Assembly: GCA_030549495.1 (NCBI GenBank)
Contig: JAUIRK010000880.1
Coordinates: 62,001 to 126,000 of the forward strand
Reading direction: 5' to 3'
From: Nectonema munidae
Lineage: Eukaryota; Nematomorpha; Nectonematoida; Nectonematidae
DNA length: 64,000 nt
Shown piece by piece: positions 45,611-57,828 of this stretch. The notes beneath the pieces were generated by a model. That model did not search any database. It was not told the origin of the DNA and was given only the letters and a program-made list of their open reading frames with translations. The position numbers and the translations under genes were made by a program. Position 1 is the first letter of the stretch; every line of letters begins with the position of its first letter.

Positions 45611-46229
45611 CGTCTTTAAACATTTGAATAAGGGTTTGGCGTGAACAATAAATAATAACAATTATGGAGACAAATAATTTGGAGGATTATAGCTTTTCAT
45701 TAATTCATCATGCATTTCTCTGAAATTAGGATTTATTATCATGTTGAGCCAGATAAATTCATGCCATTTACATTACTTCAAATAATTAATAGTTTTATTA
45801 CGTTAGAGATAGGACTTTTCAAAATAAAAAAATATACAATTCTTTCAGAAAATTTTAATACAATTTTTGGCTATATAAGTAAGGCTTATATAATAGCCTT
45901 ACGACTGAAAGTGCTCTGATATCTTGTTCGAAATTATAAAAGAATCTGACCACACATGTAAATATTTTTAAATTTGTAGTTATAAGATAGATTTAATTGA
46001 TTTTGATAAAAAAAAACAAATAAAATCTTTTGAATGCTATTAATTATTTAGTCACTGTGGTAAAGGTAAATACCAATTTTAATTAACAACTCAAAAACGT
46101 ACCGTGAGTGCGAAATAATTGCAGAGAATAAGGCATTAATTAAAATAACACATTTAGTGCATCAAGGCAACAATTAAAATATATAACAGTTCCCCTCCCC
46201 AATATTTTTGTTAAAATATTGTATCCACT
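45611..46229. other. AT-rich stretch with no recognised gene
   Basis: Nothing recognised. Confidence 0.4.
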
Positions 46230-46272
46230 CCTTGATTCACTGATGAATAAAAATAGCACGTCACGAATAGGG
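46230..46272. mobile_element. piggyBac-like terminus, inverted match to 26866
   Basis: CACGTCACGAATAGGG ends at 46272 and is followed by TTAA (46273-46276). Its inverse matches 26866-26905 over about 38 bp. The left end of this copy was not found. Confidence 0.45.
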
Positions 46273-46276
46273 TTAA

Positions 46277-47073
46277 AGCAACTTGGATAAAATCAATTCT
46301 GAGCTTAACGACTAGCATTAAAGGTAGTTTATTCGTTTTAATAAAAGAAAAATATTTTGCTCACTTGTCGAAATTATTTTATTAAAATTTTTGTATATTT
46401 TATTTAAAAAATAGGTAAAATTATTCTAAAAATTAGAAGAATTTTATTGAAAATCAAAATGTTCATAAAATATACAATAACACACAAGGCTAACAAAAAT
46501 CGCTTTCAGTGTAGTTTTTTATTCAATCTTAATATACTAAAGTGTTTGTAAATTAATTATAAACATCTGAATAAACATAAAGAATTTAAAATTCAATAAA
46601 AATCTTATATAGTAAATGTTAAATTTATCATATTTCTAAAAATAAAAAATAGAAATCAACAAAAGTTTTCCAGTATAAAGGTTCTTTATGAATAATACCT
46701 TTCTTGCATTTTTAATTTTTAGCTTTTTCAACTGCATCTTGAGTGGATTTCTTAGGTTGTAATCATTCAAACTACTGGTTAAAACACACAAATTTGCAAT
46801 ATTTAAATTAATCTGTACTGAAAAAACTTAAAAGAAAAAGAAAGTAGTCGCATCTTATACATAAAGCTATTCATTAAAACAAATTTTCATTGGTGTGTGC
46901 GATAAATTTAAAATGAAATATTGATCTAACAATTTTTTTCGTTAAGATTAACATGCCCGCAATTTATTATTGAGTAAGATAAAATTGATTCAACCAGACA
47001 CAAAATTTAATATCAAAATTATTATTTTAACAGGTAAATAATTAATATTGCGAAAAATGGAAGTGTAGTACTT
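46277..47073. other. AT-rich stretch with no recognised gene
   Basis: Nothing recognised. Confidence 0.4.
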
Positions 47074-49310
47074 AGAAGAAGAAGAATTTATTTCATACAT
47101 ACACCACAGAGATATAACAGAGTCAAAAATGAATTAAAAAGGAAATGAAATTATGAAACAAGATTGGCATATATAACAGTTTTCAATATAACAAACAGTT
47201 GAGTAATTTTTGAGTTGACAAACAGTTGAGTAACAAATGAAAAATTTTTTTACTTTTTTTTTGAAACTGTAATAGCTATTATGAACAAAGTCTTTATCAT
47301 GCAAAAATTTATTCGAATAGTTAATTAATCTATCATTTATGCAATTTTTATTAAAAACTTTTTTATTTAATGGTTTAAAAAAGTTATGTTGATATCTCAA
47401 AAAATAGTGATTAAAGATTGGAGGGAGATATGTGTAAAAAAACTTGTAAATAAATTTACACATCTGAATTTGATAAATATCGCTCACCTTGAGTATAGAG
47501 TATCTGGAAAAATAAGCTGAAGTATGACTATTATATTTTAAACTAAAAACAACTCTTATTATGTTTTTTGTATAGTTTCAATATTATATATATTAGTATA
47601 CCCCCAGTTAAATACTCCATAATACAAATGAGGAACAACTAATGCATTATATATTTTAAGTTTTACGCTACTACTAAAATAATTTTTATATCTTTTCAAT
47701 ATTCCAATTATACTATTTAACTTTACTACCATATTTTTTTTTTATTTCAATATTAGAAAAAGTCATTGCTTTAAATTTGTTATAATTAACAACTAAGGAA
47801 TTTAGTTTTATCTAGTCAAAAAATAGTTTCAGGCTATGATCAAGATTATTGTAAGAGCTATCAATATCAACAGTTTTTACAGGAAAAAAGTGTTATTATA
47901 TCATCTGCGTAAATTAAATAGTCAAAAGAAGAAGTAGCTCTTGAAAGTCGTTAATATATAAAGAAAAGAAAAGAGGCCCCAAGATCGAGCCTTGATGTAC
48001 TCCTCAAGATATATTTGTCAAAGACGATTTATTACCGTTTATACTCACATATTGAATTCTGTGAGAAAAATAAGACTTAAACAGTTTAAGGGCAGAAGTC
48101 GAAAAACCATAATACTCCAATTTTAATAATATTTTATCATGCTGTATTATGTCGAAAGCTTTACTTAAATCTTTAAATGAAGCTATAACACTGTGATATT
48201 TTTGCAAATATTCATCAATTTTATTCTCAAGCACTAAATGAAGATGCTGGGTGCTATAGTTAGGCCTGAACCCAAACTGAAAAGAAAAAAGTAAACTAAA
48301 TTTATCTAAGTAATTTAAAATTTGCTTATACAAAATTTTTTCGAAAATTTTCGAAAGAGTGGTAATCAAACTTATTGGCCTGAAATTTTCAAGACAGTCT
48401 TTATTGCGTTTTTTGAAAATGGGTATTACTTTACTTAACTTCAACGAAGAAGGAAACACGCCATATTCAATACAGGAGTTATAGGCAATAACCAAGTAAC
48501 TCATCAAGATATCTTTGACTAAAATCAACTTATAAACAGATAGATCATAAACATCACATGTTTTTTTGCATTAATTTCATTCATTGCAACAATAACGTCA
48601 TTAGAAGTGACCTTATTGGCGATAAAAGAAAACTTTATTTTATCAAGATACTTTAAAAATTCACTATTTTTATCTATTCGCCAATAATTTTTGGATCTGA
48701 AATGTATTCTTCATTTGATTTAATCAAATAGTTTTCTTCATGATTATGTTTAATAACTATTAATTTATTGCCAAACTTTTTTAGGGGGGGTCAGTTGATG
48801 TAAAAATTTTTTGAAAGTAGTCATGCTTTAGAACTTTTATTTTCGATTTAACTTTATTTCTACATCTTAAAAACTCAAGTCTGAAATCTAAATTATTTTT
48901 GTTTTTTTTTTTCATTTTGCTATGAAGTTTATCGCGTTTCTTGATCAAACACCACAGTTCACTAGACATCCAGGGATTATTTTTTCTTTTATATTTATTA
49001 TTACTAATTTTTTTAATTTCAGTACTTTCCTTGATGATATGAAACAAGTATAAGTTGATATAATTAACCAACAACTCAGGACAGTCATAATATTGACTTA
49101 AAAAACTCCAATCAAACATTTTAGTTTTATAAACGAATAAATTTTCATTAAAATATTTGTATTTTGATTTAGAATTTTTAGAAAAATCCACGTTTTAAGA
49201 TAAAACTATTGGGTTATGATCTGAGAGCGATGTAGAGAATATGAATGATTTGTAATAGTCTAAATCAGATGGTATAAAAAAGTTATCAATTGAAGTCTTT
49301 GAAGATTAGA
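47074..49310 (-). mobile_element. Jockey-like LINE, same tail as the 27995-31135 copy
   Basis: On the minus strand: linker at 49191-48781 (NNPWMSSELWCLIKKRDKLH), reverse-transcriptase finger and palm at 48528-48004 (LKLSKVIPIFKKRNKD, ENFRPISLITTLSKIFEKIL, FGFRPNYSTQHLHLVLE, then FKDLSKAFDIIQHDKIL with the motif A aspartate), decayed motif B and C at about 48010-47880, and a C-terminal frame at 47487-47134. It ends AATAAATTCTTCTTCTTC at 47086-47074. The endonuclease is missing or reduced to a trace beyond 49200. At least three breaks. Confidence 0.75.
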
Positions 49311-49479
49311 ATATAATTTATATATTCTATACAAATATATAGTAGTTTTCTATATAAGTAAGTTTATTTCAGTCGTAGTAAGTTTTCCTACTTTTTGGTT
49401 TCCGTTTTATTTTATATATTTACTTGTAGTACTTAGAATATAAGTAATATTATAAATGTGTGTATTTCATTAAAGTTTT

Positions 49480-50100
49480 TTATCTATGATGACCCCTAAA
49501 AACTAATAGAACTTGAATAATCAAGTTGAGTAGATTAATTGGATTTTTCTATCGCAAAAACTTGAAGAAAAGTATATTGCTTTGCTTTTTTCAAGATTAA
49601 TATGGTTGGTTGGTTGGTTTCAGTCAAGCACTAAGTAAACAGTTTTTTATTTTTTATTTATGGTATCAGAAACCTTGAAGAGTCACATCAGTTGAGTATG
49701 CAAAAGTCAAAAACACATTCTCCCTCTTAATCCATTCCAAAATATCATTCAGATATATTATAAATAATAAAGGTCCCATAACAGACCCTAGAGCCACATC
49801 TAAATTAATGTTTTCGTTAATACTAGAGCTTATTTTGTGAACCTATGATTTTCTATTAGTCAAAAATGACGAAATCAAACAATAGACTTTTGGATAAACA
49901 TAGACTGTGATAATCGATAAAATTAAAATGAAGGAAAAAAATTAACTTTTTTCATTTATTAAAAATATTTTCCCTATAATATAACTAAATTATATTGTTT
50001 TTTCAATAAAAGACTTAAGATCTATAAGTATGTTAAGTTTCATTAGATTATCTTTTATTATTGATTCGTAATTGGGCATTAATTTTTCAGCTTTTTTTAC
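49480..50100 (-). mobile_element. LINE fragment related to 34560-35900
   Basis: On the minus strand near 49800-49740 the sequence reads like GSVMGPLLFIIYLNDI after frame changes, the region following RT motif B, as in the copy at 34986-35207. The rest is heavily decayed. Confidence 0.45.
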
Positions 50101-50204
50101 CCAATTTTTATAACTATTTATAATGGTTCATTGTCAAACACCCGAAAAATAAAACTTCTGAAACAAGAATATATTAAGATATTCAATATTTGTACATTTT
50201 AGTT

Positions 50205-50580
50205 CCATGTTTTGGGCGTTTCGACCATGCATCTTGCCATAGGTAGCTTAAAAATCGCCCCCATTTTTTCACCAAGTAAGATTGTGTGCTTGCCAGTCAC
50301 AACTAAGCCTAAAATTGAAAAACGTTAAAAAAAAGTTTTAAACAGTAGTCTAGAAAAACTTTTAATTTATATATCAAAAATCTTATAAATTGTAAAAAAC
50401 TATTTATTTTTGAAAATTTCCTGATTTATTATTGCATTCTTTCTTGGAAGTTTTGTTTTTAGGGCGTTTTAATTTCGGGCGTTTTGGCTTCCACTTTCCT
50501 ACGTTTTGGTTTCCGTTTTCCTACGTTTTGCTTTCCGTTTTCCTACGTTTTGGTTTTAAGCATTTTGACCTGGTACCTTT
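50205..50580. repeat. Tandem about 21-bp repeats and foldback-like ends
   Basis: TTTTGGGCGTTTCGACC at about 50212 and TTTTAAGCATTTTGACC at about 50552 are alike and in the same direction. Between them, at about 50490-50555, TTTCCTACGTTTTGGTTTCC repeats about three to four times. The style resembles the foldback MITEs at 42088 and 51250, but no closed element could be drawn. Confidence 0.5.
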
Positions 50581-51249
50581 ATAATTAGGTCAGAATAAAA
50601 GTAGTATTTATAAGCTTTTATTCTTTCATCTATCAATTAAATTTTGAATATATTTAGAGAGGAATAAGTAGTAGTAATAAGATTGCTTTAAAATCTTTGT
50701 TACATGCTATACTTCATATGTATATTGTTGAAATTAAAGTGCTCCAATTTGTTATTTTCTTTAGCTTACTTTTATTCAAATAATAAAGCTATTGTTTTAA
50801 ATAGGGTTATGGAGTCGTAGTCAAAATATCCAACTACGCCTTGTCAAAAGTTCCTCTCAACTTACATAAATTGGAGGTCGAAAAAAATCAATTCAGATGA
50901 AGAGAAATAGCACATAATTACGGAGAAATAACCGCTTGAAATCATGATGTAAGAATTGCAATTAGAATAGAGAGGAATCTATTACTTATTCTACAATTTA
51001 CACTTTTACTTTCAAAATGTTAGACTCTAGGTGGTGCATACAAAAGAAAGCTAAAAGAAACCAAAGCTTCACAACTCGTATTGCTTCCAAAGCTGACATT
51101 ATTTTTAAAACTAAAATTCATAACATGATTCCATTGATAGGAACCTCACAACTCTAATGATGCAAAGTCAGCTGATTCACAATTACAGGCATTTTAATTC
51201 AATTGGCAATTTACAAGAAGTACAAGATATGATCATTGTAAAATTTTTA

Positions 51250-51762
51250 GGTCTTTTCTTTTTGACGGCCACATCAAGTAATCACCATTTCGTCTGCCTT
51301 TTATAAATTATTTATTTAAGATTTTGTCTGCCTTTTATAGTTTATTTATTTACGATTTTGTCTGCCTTTTATAGTTATTTATTTAATGCTAACTGTTTAC
51401 CAACTGGCTTCAAAAGTGAGCACTAACGAAAAAGGCATTTGTTACTTACAAGATAAGGGAGTGTTGCATCAGGAGAGACTTTGTGCAAATGGGCATTTAA
51501 TGAATCATGATTCATCACGGTGAAGATGCAATAAAAGTTTGTGCAGAACTAAGTTGGGACTGAGATGCGATACGTGGTTAGAAGGTACTTGTTTACCTTT
51601 TAAAACTATTGTTTGCCACAACAAATTTTTGTGAAAAACACCTTAAAATGTCCAATACAGCGTACACTGATTGGGAAAATTAGGATTTGGCAACCAGGAC
51701 ATAACTATAAAAGGCAGACAAAATGGTGAATACTTGATCTGGTCGTCTAAACGAAAAGGCCC
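51250..51762. mobile_element. Foldback MITE with 10-bp duplication
   Basis: The left end GGTCTTTTCTTTTTGACGG and the right end, inverted, GGGCCTTTTCGTTTAGACG share the following stretch (CAAGTATTCACCATTT-like, then GTCTGCCTTTTATA). AAAATTTTTA occurs at 51240-51249 and 51763-51772. On the left, GATTTTGTCTGCCTTTTATA repeats in tandem (about 51290-51385; about 42-bp unit). Total 513 bp, non-coding. Confidence 0.7.
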
Positions 51763-52659
51763 AAAATTTTTAACAATATATAAGTTGTTTTAGCTTTAAC
51801 ATCTAAATAGTATCATTTAAATCCTGCTCACTTTTTTAAGGGAGGGTACTGACATCTCTATCAGATATTTGATATCTGATGCCTGCCACCATGCGAATGG
51901 GCTAACTTGTTGGTAAAGTTGGGGAACAAACTACCTCATGTACCTCTTAATAGGGATAGGGTAATTGAGATGAGTATTTGAAATTAACTGTATTTAAATG
52001 CATTCATCCAAAGTAATTCTTGAATAGTTTAAATTGAGTTTGCTTTCAATTAAAAGTAATTGAATGAATTTATACATTCCAAAAATTTCATATATTTTCA
52101 ATTACTTTTTTTTCAAGCTAAGATCTCTCAGTTATAATTCATTCCTATTCTCGCTTATGAATTTGATGCTTTGATAGATATTTACCTATGGAAAGATTGC
52201 ACATAAATTGTTTGAAATTTCATTGACACACTTAGGTCAAAATAATTCTAGGTTTCCTCTTCTTTCTAGGTTAGCTTCAGTATGACTGGACAGATTTCGT
52301 TTAAGTAATGCTGTGTTTGAAAATCTAATGATGATTGAAATTAAATAAAGACTAAAAATAGTTCAGTACATTAGGATTTCTATCTTGTAATCTCAATGCT
52401 GCTTGGAGGTAGGACAAAATCTCCCCTGACAAAATCCCCCACTCCCTTCTCATGAGGAGAAGATTCTTTCTTACCTTTAAATTCAATAAAGTGAATTTTG
52501 CCTAATATTGTATCATTTGCTAGAAAAAAAGTAAATTTTTTTAAATATGTACTAAAAAACAAAGTTACGTAATATACACGCTCAATTATTATCCACCATC
52601 TCATTCTGAAGGGAGGGATTTTGTCAGGTAGGGCTTTTGTCTGTACACGTCCATTTTGT

Positions 52660-52812
52660 GTTTTGTTAACATTAATTCTAATATTTAAATCAAGTTTTTG
52701 TATTACACTAATATTAAAATCAAATTTAGGGCTTGTGTTAACTCTAATATTAAAATCAAATTTATGGCCTGTGTTAATACTAACTCTAATATTAAAATCA
52801 AGTTTTTGTCAT
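52660..52812. repeat. Tandem repeat, 40-50 bp units
   Basis: CTAATATTAAAATCAAATTT and close variants recur about four times, spaced by GGGCTTGTGTTAA-like linkers. It gives a repetitive open frame on the plus strand (LILKSN) that is not a real gene. Confidence 0.7.
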
Positions 52813-53257
52813 TGAAACAACTCTTACCACTGTTTATAACCCTATGACAAACTAATCTGCCTTTCCTTTCTATTTTTAGAATAACATTTGTAACTCCCCC
52901 TATCTCTACCATTCTCCTTAACCAACTTTCAAGCTTCTATCTACTTACCTACCAATACTCAAATTATTATCTTTCATAAATTGCTTTAAAACTTTTAAAA
53001 TTAGTCTCATTAAAGGATTTAAGAACTAAATTGTCATCTTTTAATTTTTTAAAACATAAGGCTAACCTTTACCAAAATAATTAGGGATTTTTAGGGATAA
53101 AAATGGATCAAAAATTTTTTTCATTTAAAGATTCTTTTTTATTTAAAGCATCCGTGTATGTCCTGCATGGGTGGGTCTGGATATAAACCAATTAATGTTG
53201 AAAATTTTGTTCTCATTATAACAGAGCAATAGAAGAAAAATTCGCACATTAGAAGGA

Positions 53258-53404
53258 AAGGAAAGGTACCTCGGGTGTTTTCATCGAGAAGGCACAATTG
53301 CGCCACTTGTATCGAACTATGAGGAAAGCAGGCTTGATGCGGGATCGAACCCAAGACCTTGAGTTATCGAATCCAGCATCTAACCAACCCTACTCACGCC
53401 CCTA
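53258..53404 (-). repeat. tRNA-derived SINE, copy 5
   Basis: On the minus strand: GGGGCGTGAGTAGGGTTGG, box A-like TGGTTAGATGCTGG, box B GGTTCGATCCC, then GCATCAAGCCTGCTTTCCTC, ATAGTTCGATACAAGTGGCG and GATGAAAACACCCGAGGTACC. It is the best copy in the window, with an exact box B consensus. Confidence 0.8.
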
Positions 53405-54064
53405 TAAAAGAAGTTTTATAGAGAGAGTTTAAAAATATATAAATGAATATATTCTACAATTTAATACAAAATTGAATTAGCAGACACGACTCATTGAATA
53501 ATTTTTTTATGCAAGTTTCAAAAGTCAAATCTTTTTATAAAATTTAAAAAGTTTTCTTTATGTTTCAAATCCAGTTTTTGATAGTTGTAAAGGGTGGAAT
53601 CAATTAAACTGAAGTTATTTTAATATCCTTTGTTCATTTCCTGTAGTGAATAGCTTGCTATTTAATGTTACTTTTCTTTTTTTCATGAAATAATTTTATT
53701 CCATTTATATTAGTCTTCTTAAATTTTAATTGTTTTTTATTTTCTTTGTTATCATTTATGTTCTAAATAAATATGAGTATTTAAAAGATTTTCAATGTTT
53801 GTTAAACCATTGAAAAAGACGCTGTATCTCAACTATTAAAGATATTGAATATTGATGCAGCTTCCTAGGAATAGTTTTGAAAATCACGTAGCATAAACCA
53901 CCATGTTTTAGGTCTTATGATACAAGGAAATTCGCTATTTTTGCTTCGCAATTAATAAAACAAATACAAAGCTTTAGATAGTTAACCGCGACTTTCTATA
54001 GCTTTTTACACAGTTTGTTGAGAAGCACAATCAGTTAACACTGATATTATTGTCTGGAAAAATC
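53405..54064. other. AT-rich stretch with no recognised gene
   Basis: Nothing recognised. Confidence 0.4.
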
Positions 54065-54325
54065 ACTAGCTGCGTCTTTGGATCTCATTTTCATGGTAGT
54101 TGAACCCTATTTTTAAAATTTAAGAAAGTGTCAATCAAATATTCGATTTACGTCTAAATTTTTGAAATTTAAATAAAATATCTGAAAGCTTCAATCTGAT
54201 TTGCAGTTTAGTAATAGATACTGTCTTCAAAAAAATAAAATATCGGTTTTATACCAAATCGACTATTCTTATTTTATTTCTGTACTCCATTTTGGCTAAT
54301 ACAATTAAAAAATGTCTGGAAAAGG
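54065..54325. mobile_element. Fragment of the tandem-repeat piggyBac MITE
   Basis: CTAGCTGCGTCTTTGGATCT matches 25354-25375, and ACCAAATCGACTATTCTTAT with GTACTCCATTTTGGCTAATAC matches 26187-26235. The middle units are missing, and neither terminus is kept. Confidence 0.65.
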
Positions 54326-54456
54326 CATTTGAATTAGTGATGTATGCCTAAAAATCAGTTCTGTCAAAAATTTTCAAAAAATCGTTATATAGTAAAATAA
54401 TATATAGTAATAGGAGCTATAAGTTATATAGCTCCTATTTCTTCCTTTGTAAAGTA

Positions 54457-54861
54457 CTACAACTGTAAAGTAAGTATTAGATTTTCTTGTGTTACAAAAA
54501 GTATTTCAATCGACTTGATATGCACAATATTCATGGCATAGTTTGGCTTCACTGACAAAGGTAAATTTTCTTGAGTAAAACACCTATAAGTTAATTTTGG
54601 GTTGCTCTTCAAAAAAAATGGCTGCATATTAGGTATATAATGAAAATATACTTTTTTGTTTTGTATATTTTGGCTTATAATACTTTCTTCAATCATCTTG
54701 AGTATGAAATATTGATTTAAAAAAAAAACAAAACGTATTATAAAATCTTTTTGAAAATTAGTGGAGAAGGAAGCAAGCAGAAAACTAATTAAAAGAGAAC
54801 GTGTGATCAAAATAGATAAATATAAAAAATATGTATCTTGACTAAATGGAAGATTTACCAT
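54457..54861 (-). CDS. Unrecognised 134-codon frame
   Basis: ATG-started, with a hydrophobic stretch at about residues 10-36 (LYLSILITRSLLISFLLASF) and another at about 43-55, then a polar C-terminal half (QNKKVYFHYIPNMQPFF, LTYRCFTQENLPLS). I do not recognise it. It may be a small membrane protein, a single exon or a chance frame in AT-rich DNA. Base composition is like its surroundings, which argues for chance. Confidence 0.2.
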   Translation of the reverse strand: MVNLPFSQDTYFLYLSILITRSLLISFLLASFSTNFQKDFIIRFVFFLNQYFILKMIEESIISQNIQNKKVYFHYIPNMQPFFLKSNPKLTYRCFTQENLPLSVKPNYAMNIVHIKSIEILFVTQENLILTLQL

Positions 54862-55599
54862 GTTCTAATGAACTAGGAAGTGGTATAATGATCTAATAAT
54901 AGGTGCTTTAAAAAATATTTTTACTGTGAAAAAGAAGTTCCTCTTTTACAAATGAAAAATATTTAAATATATATCTTATCTTCTTGGATTACAATTATCA
55001 TTTAACCAAAATGGGTAGGAAATCTGAAAAAATTTAGAATAGGTCAGGATTATCAAAAATGGCACAGATGCCAATGTGCGAAGATTTAGTCACTATCAAG
55101 ATATTTTTTAATTTAAATTGAATTTTTCCATTTTTTTCCTTTTGCATGAAAAAGAGAGTATTTTAGATGAAGAAGGTGGACAACTTTTTATAATTGAACA
55201 ATGAACATCACGAATGATTCATCAGAAAAAAAACTGTTGAACTAAGATTGGTTGACAAATATTCAGGCTGAATATGTCTTCATATCACTTGATAATAAAA
55301 TACACGATACTGATAAAAAAGCCTAAGATCAAGAAGATTCTTTAATCCGAATGTTTTGAAAGAGGAAAAAATCTGTTCAAAATAAATCCTTACAAAGGTT
55401 TTTTCAAACACACATTTAAGAAAATAAATTTCTAATGAAAAAAGAGGTGCCAAGAAAGGATCATCATTGAATGAATAGCAAAATTACATACTGTAAAGTA
55501 TAGAAGAAATGACGTAGAGACTACGAGCGGATAACGAATTTGTAGCCAAAACGATCGAGGTCCTATCGAGATACCTAATTTACTGACAAATGAAATATT

Positions 55600-55795
55600 T
55601 TGAAAATGAACATCACCATTATACTTGAAAATGGGTGTATACTATATATGTATAAAAAGTTTAATTTTGAAATGGGCTGTCATATTTAAATTATTTTTTG
55701 TCAGGTTTGACTGATTTTCATAAAAAATGAACATCACCATTAAATTCTGGATACTTGAAAATGGGTATATATGTGTAAAAAATTTACATAATTGC
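55600..55795. repeat. Local duplication, about 120-bp period
   Basis: GAACATCACCATTATACTTG followed by AAAATGGGTGTATA at about 55610 recurs as GAACATCACCATTAAATTCT with TACTTGAAAATGGGTATATA at about 55728. Confidence 0.6.
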
Positions 55796-56214
55796 TTTTA
55801 TTAACTTTATTTAATTCTGAAGCTACTTTCAAAACCTGAAGATATATAAATTAATTTGATAATTTTTTTGTCAACCTAAAAAAATAAGTTAAATATTTAT
55901 TTTATTCTTTATTCCTTAATTTTATCTTTATTTTTTTTCTATAGAACAATCCGTTTTTGTGTGATTACGGGATTGTTATCCTTTCTCATACCTTTTTTTT
56001 TGTTTTTTTGGATAAGATTTGCCATTCTCTTCCCTTTTTGAAAGCGTGTATGTATTATTTCATATTCAGAATTTTGAACTTCTTTTTCAATAGCAGAAAT
56101 ATTATTAATATATTAATTAATAAATTATATAATTAATTTAAATATATTTACTGTTTCAATTATAGAAATAAGATTGTTTTTTCAACCATCTTCGTGGATA
56201 TATGATATTTTAAT

Positions 56215-56645
56215 TAAATTAAAGCTTTTTGCCAAGACAAGTATTTCGAGAGACGTTTTCTATTCACTTGTTGAATCATTTAAATATTCTTGCAAATTTT
56301 TACTTCTTAATTTGTTGACAAATTATTCTTAATTAAGTTTGGAAATTTTATCATTCTACGGCCATATTCAAAGTGATAGAACAAAAAATGAGAAAAAGTT
56401 ATTAAAGATAAAATTAAATTAATAAATCTTTTAAGATAATCAATAAATCGTGCATTGGCATGATAAAAGATTGATATCTTAAGTTTTAATCAAACTCTCA
56501 TTTAAATTGAAGCCTTTTACGAAGACAAGAAGTTAGAGACGTTGTTTCATTTACAATACATCCTCCTCCTCAAGCATGTAAATTGCTCAAACTTATTACT
56601 TCTTGATTCGTTGACAAACCTTATATAAAGCATTCATTTAGTAGC
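56215..56645. repeat. Diverged duplication, about 290-bp period
   Basis: AAAGCTTTTTGCCAAGACAAG, GAGAGACGTTTTCTATTCA and TACTTCTTAATTTGTTGACAA at 56221-56325 return as AAGCCTTTTACGAAGACAAG, AGAGACGTTGTTTCATTTAC and TACTTCTTGATTCGTTGACAA at 56510-56620. Confidence 0.55.
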
Positions 56646-57828
56646 GTGAGAGTTGTAGAATTTTGAAACGAGGAAAAGGCCCAATAATTCCAAAACTCTA
56701 AAAAAGGTTTTAAAATTAAAGGATCAAATTTTACTTGCCATAACTTGAATCTTTCAACCTTATTATCAGAATGCTTCACAAGAAAGAACTAATAAGAGAA
56801 GCTAAATTAGCAGATTCACTGTTTTTAAACTTTTCAAAATAATTAAAGATGTTATGATTTTTGAAAAACAAAAAAAAGTAAAAAGCTTGAAAATCAAATA
56901 CCTGAAATTATTTAGGATTTTGGTTTTATCGGATTTTGACTTGGTACGATATAAAACTGCAAATATAACTTGGACCTTCACATCGAGGAATGGGGCAGAG
57001 AAGCATATGTCCCTGGCCTTGTAAACGGCAAATATAAAAGCCATATATACATAGAATACACCTTTATTTGTTAGATAAAAAATGTTATCGCATCTGAATG
57101 AGATGAATTCTGAGCTCTCAGTAAACACCTTCCTCATAGTAAAGCACAAAAATGGAGTGTACTTGAATAAAATATCCTGAGTCGGTGAAGCAAAAATATT
57201 CCTAACCTTTATACTTTTTATAGTTTATGTAGACGTCATTCCAGTCACTCTTTCCAATTCGAACCTCACGTGGCGAAAAAAAATTTGCAATGCGCTTTGC
57301 TAATACACGTGCGGACTTATTTTTCAGATTGAAATTTGGAAATAAATTTATTTTGCCGTCAGATCCTAAAATCTTGGATTCCCAAAAATATGCAAGTCAG
57401 AAATATGTATAATAGAATTTGTCAATCTGTGAAAATTTTTTGGAAAGAGTCTTTCTTCGGATAAAAGTTAGACCATAATAGAAAGTTAACGAGAATATAA
57501 GCTAACCCATGATTGAGAATAAGGGATGTGTTGTTTTAAAGTTTTCCCACCTAACATTTATTTTTTAAAAAGATGTTAGTGATTTCACATAATTATTTTG
57601 AATTTTAGCAGATTTGAAGCACTAAATTCAAGCTTTTAGTGTATTGTTTTCTCGAAAAAGTTTTTTTTGTTTCAATGTGTTATAATTTTTCGAAACTCTG
57701 TTTTCGAACGTTTTTACCAGGAACTATTTTAAAGTATTGTGCTTTTTTTCTAATTCTTGTAATATGCTCAAGTTAGCACTCCTTTGAAACGGATATTTTG
57801 CGTGGGTTTATATAATTTTGTTTTTAGT

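Larger units (their letters stand above)
54862..57828. other. AT-rich region with decayed duplications, no gene
   Basis: No credible gene seen. Two old local duplications are described separately. The segment 56802-57149 is open on the minus strand for 115 codons but has no recognisable motif. Confidence 0.4.

Noticed and set aside
52621-52815. 64-codon open frame with repeating LILKSN.
   Set aside because: It is a by-product of the tandem repeat at 52660-52812.
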